Shown one piece after another: positions 62,570-64,000 of a stretch of DNA of 64,000 nucleotides (position 1 is the stretch's first letter; every line of letters starts with the position of its first letter). This DNA comes from Dethiobacter sp. (GTDB lineage Bacteria > Bacillota > Dethiobacteria > Dethiobacterales > Dethiobacteraceae), in assembly GCA_018333635.1 (NCBI GenBank), contig JAGXTL010000019.1:1-64000 (forward strand), given 5' to 3'. The notes under the pieces are model-generated. The model ran no database searches and had not been told where the DNA came from. It was given only the letters and a program-made list of their open reading frames with translations. Position numbers and translations under genes: made by a program.

Positions 62570-63260
62570 TATAACCTACCCCCCGCAAAGGTGTTCTGCA
62601 ACAGTCTGACTTTCGAATGAAACGACAAAGCGGAACGCTAAAAACCGCGCCAAGAAACGGGCCGGTCAGATAAACCCAGATATGATCCAGTTGCCGCGAA
62701 AACAGCGCAGGTGCCAGCGAGCGCGCCGGGTTCATTGACGCACCGGAAACAGGTCCGGCAAATAAAGCTGAGAGCGCAATCACCGCACCAACAGTTATGG
62801 CGACTGTAATTCCTTTTTCCTTACCTAACGCCGTCACGTTTAGAATCACATAAACAAGGATAAATGTCAGCAGGGTTTCAATTATTAAGGACTGAAAAGC
62901 AGAACCTGCCGGGATCGTACTGCCAAGGGTGCGATGGTTTGGAAACAACGCAAAAAGAGTGCCGCTTGCCAAAATGGCGCCAAAGCATTGACTGACAATA
63001 TATAGGATAACTGCCTTGCCTGGGAAACGACCCGCTAAAAAAAAGCCGAGAGTAACTGCAGGGTTCAGATGCGCGCCGGATATGTCACCGATGGCGACTA
63101 TCATCGCGAACACAACCAGCCCGAAGGTCATTGCCACCCCCACATGAGTAACGGCGCCGCCGCTGAGATCGTTAATAATGATGGCACCCGTGCCGGCAAA
63201 TACCAGGCAAAACGTGCCAAAACATTCGGCTGCAAGTTTTTTTGCAAAAGTTACGTCCAT
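62562..63260 (-). CDS. Aquaporin-family (MIP) channel, possibly an arsenite channel
   Basis: A 232-residue channel of the MIP family with six membrane helices. Both pore motifs are present: GAHLNPAVTLGF and GASMNPARSLAPAL, with the Arg after the second NPA. The pairing with arsC, overlapping by 8 bp, matches the AqpS-ArsC scheme in Sinorhizobium meliloti, where arsenite leaves through an aquaglyceroporin. The second half has the GPVSGASMNPARSLAPAL sequence of the water-channel-like group, so substrate specificity is uncertain. The length is typical of bacterial MIP proteins. Confidence 0.9.
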   Translation of the reverse strand: MDVTFAKKLAAECFGTFCLVFAGTGAIIINDLSGGAVTHVGVAMTFGLVVFAMIVAIGDISGAHLNPAVTLGFFLAGRFPGKAVILYIVSQCFGAILASGTLFALFPNHRTLGSTIPAGSAFQSLIIETLLTFILVYVILNVTALGKEKGITVAITVGAVIALSALFAGPVSGASMNPARSLAPALFSRQLDHIWVYLTGPFLGAVFSVPLCRFIRKSDCCRTPLRGVGYNE

Positions 63261-63284
63261 CTTTACCTCCTATACATCGCGCTG

Positions 63285-63881
63285 TTATATATACAATAAG
63301 AGAGCTAATCCTGCCAAAAGCGCCACAAGAACTACCAGCAGCAAAATCGGCAGATAACAGATAAGCAGCGCTCGCCCGGTAGTAACCTGAAATGTTTCGC
63401 GCACTGCAATCACGGCAAGAACCAGTACCCAAACTGACAGGATAAAACTCCCCAGTCCATGGAGAATACTGCCGGCAATTCCCGGTGCAAACCTCAACAG
63501 CGCCAAAGGAGCCATAAAAAGCGAGGGCAGATTGCTTAAAGCAAACAATGAAAGAAGATTGTGGAAGCTGCCTCTTGCGCCAAGCAGGCGCGCCGCGCCA
63601 AAACTCACGCCGGCCTGGACAACAAGAATGAGCAAAGAGAAAGGCATCAGCACGGCAAAGACGACTGCCGAGCCGCCTAATTGCGCCGTCAATTCAACAT
63701 CAGTCAGCGCGGTAGTCATACTCACTACCATCATCACCAAAATAAACGCTGTGAAAGAAAGCCGCAAAGACGGTTCCTTGCTAACTTCACGAATAGTCGC
63801 AACCGGACTGCTGATAATGCCAACAACTACTTCTGCCAGACCATCCCTCCGCGTAACTTCATCTTTCGATTCAATTTCCAT
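63285..63881 (-). CDS. Yip1-like polytopic membrane protein
   Basis: A 198-residue protein with a charged N-terminus (EIESKDEVTRRDGLAEVVVG), then about five membrane helices from residue 45 to the end. The pattern SSPVATIREVSKEPSLRLSF, then FHNLLSLFALSNLPSLFM and VWVLVLAVIAVRETFQVTTG, matches the Yip1 domain as found in Bacillota. The function is unknown. It lies 24 bp upstream of the aquaporin gene on the same strand and may be in the same transcript. Confidence 0.72.
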   Translation of the reverse strand: MEIESKDEVTRRDGLAEVVVGIISSPVATIREVSKEPSLRLSFTAFILVMMVVSMTTALTDVELTAQLGGSAVVFAVLMPFSLLILVVQAGVSFGAARLLGARGSFHNLLSLFALSNLPSLFMAPLALLRFAPGIAGSILHGLGSFILSVWVLVLAVIAVRETFQVTTGRALLICYLPILLLVVLVALLAGLALLLYI

Positions 63882-63940
63882 CTTCTATACAGCCTCGCTT
63901 TCGTCTTAAAAAATACACTTAGCGCCTGGCACCGTTTGTA

Positions 63941-64000
63941 TCACCACCTGGGCATGAGGTGTTTTTCAAGCTGCTGCTGCAAAATCAAAGCGTCCTTCCC
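63941..64000 (-). CDS. C-terminal end of a gene cut by the window edge
   Basis: The minus-strand frame entering from the right reads GKDALILQQQLEKHLMPRW and then TGA at 63941-63943. The other two frames close sooner. Only 19 residues are visible, so no family can be named and coding is tentative. Confidence 0.4.
   Translation of the reverse strand, partial: GKDALILQQQLEKHLMPRW

Overview
The window reads as chromosome from an anaerobic, probably endospore-forming Bacillota of the Clostridia type. Supporting signs are a group 3-type cytoplasmic [NiFe] hydrogenase, a T-box leader, PyrR, ProS of the short archaeal-like form, a LysM/SleB-like hydrolase, split methylmalonyl-CoA mutase, strong AGGAGG ribosome binding sites and SigA-type promoters. 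Nearly all genes lie on the minus strand. The plus strand holds only a P-loop/Asp23 gene, a tRNA-Arg(CCG) and a beta-lactamase-fold gene. No phage, insertion sequence with a transposase, or CRISPR array is visible.

Layout. 1-6.7 kb: DUF421 membrane protein, soluble sensor kinase with response regulator, acyl-CoA ligase, and lspA-lgt-rluD-pyrR. 6.8-10.1 kb: accessory patch with an orphan gene broken by an in-frame stop, a deleted duplicate of the hypE 3' end, an unknown membrane protein, and three families of dispersed non-coding repeats. 10.1-20.2 kb: one compact operon with four hydrogenase subunits, the maturation protease and hypA-B-F-C-D-E, read from an extended -10 promoter at about 20.26 kb. 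20.4-29.5 kb: arginine biosynthesis argC-J-B-D-F, a MITE-like repeat, then argG-argH; argC is preceded by a T-box leader with an Arg (CGC) specifier. 29.6-37.7 kb: succinyl-CoA/methylmalonyl-CoA interconversion genes (sucC, sucD, mutase large and B12 subunits, epimerase, decarboxylase alpha), downstream of a sigma-54 activator with a Rossmann-like N-terminus. 37.9-49.7 kb: P-loop/Asp23 protein, threonine aldolase, 5-formyl-THF cyclo-ligase, DUF362 ferredoxin, proS, cysK, HAD phosphatase, a 44-residue membrane peptide, DUF2007, a class III aminotransferase and the paired M16 proteins YfmH/YfmF. 49.7-64 kb: a large membrane protein with glycosyltransferase, tRNA-Arg, PilZ protein and methyltransferase, a repeat-rich stretch, LysM hydrolase, HD-GYP response regulator with a large sensor kinase, beta-lactamase-fold protein, an arsC-aquaporin pair, a Yip1-like protein, and the end of one more gene.

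How they work together. The hydrogenase block carries its own structural and NiFe-cofactor assembly genes. The methylmalonyl-CoA cluster gives most of the succinate-propionate interconversion route, and its activator resembles the MmcA arrangement known from propionate-degrading Pelotomaculum. ArsC with an aquaglyceroporin suggests arsenate reduced to arsenite that leaves through a channel. PilZ and HD-GYP proteins point to c-di-GMP signalling.

The most notable signals outside genes are the dispersed repeats: a GGGAGAGGG hairpin family with about 16 copies, an approximately 200-bp long-inverted-repeat element with three near-full copies and fragments, and a third GGGGTGG-type family. They sit between operons and in one case inside the arg leader. 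I found no clear evidence of a wholly new multi-gene system. The best leads are the Rossmann-PAS-sigma-54 activator, the arsC-aquaporin pair, the repeat families and the hypE remnant. All family assignments come from reading motifs; no database search was run.
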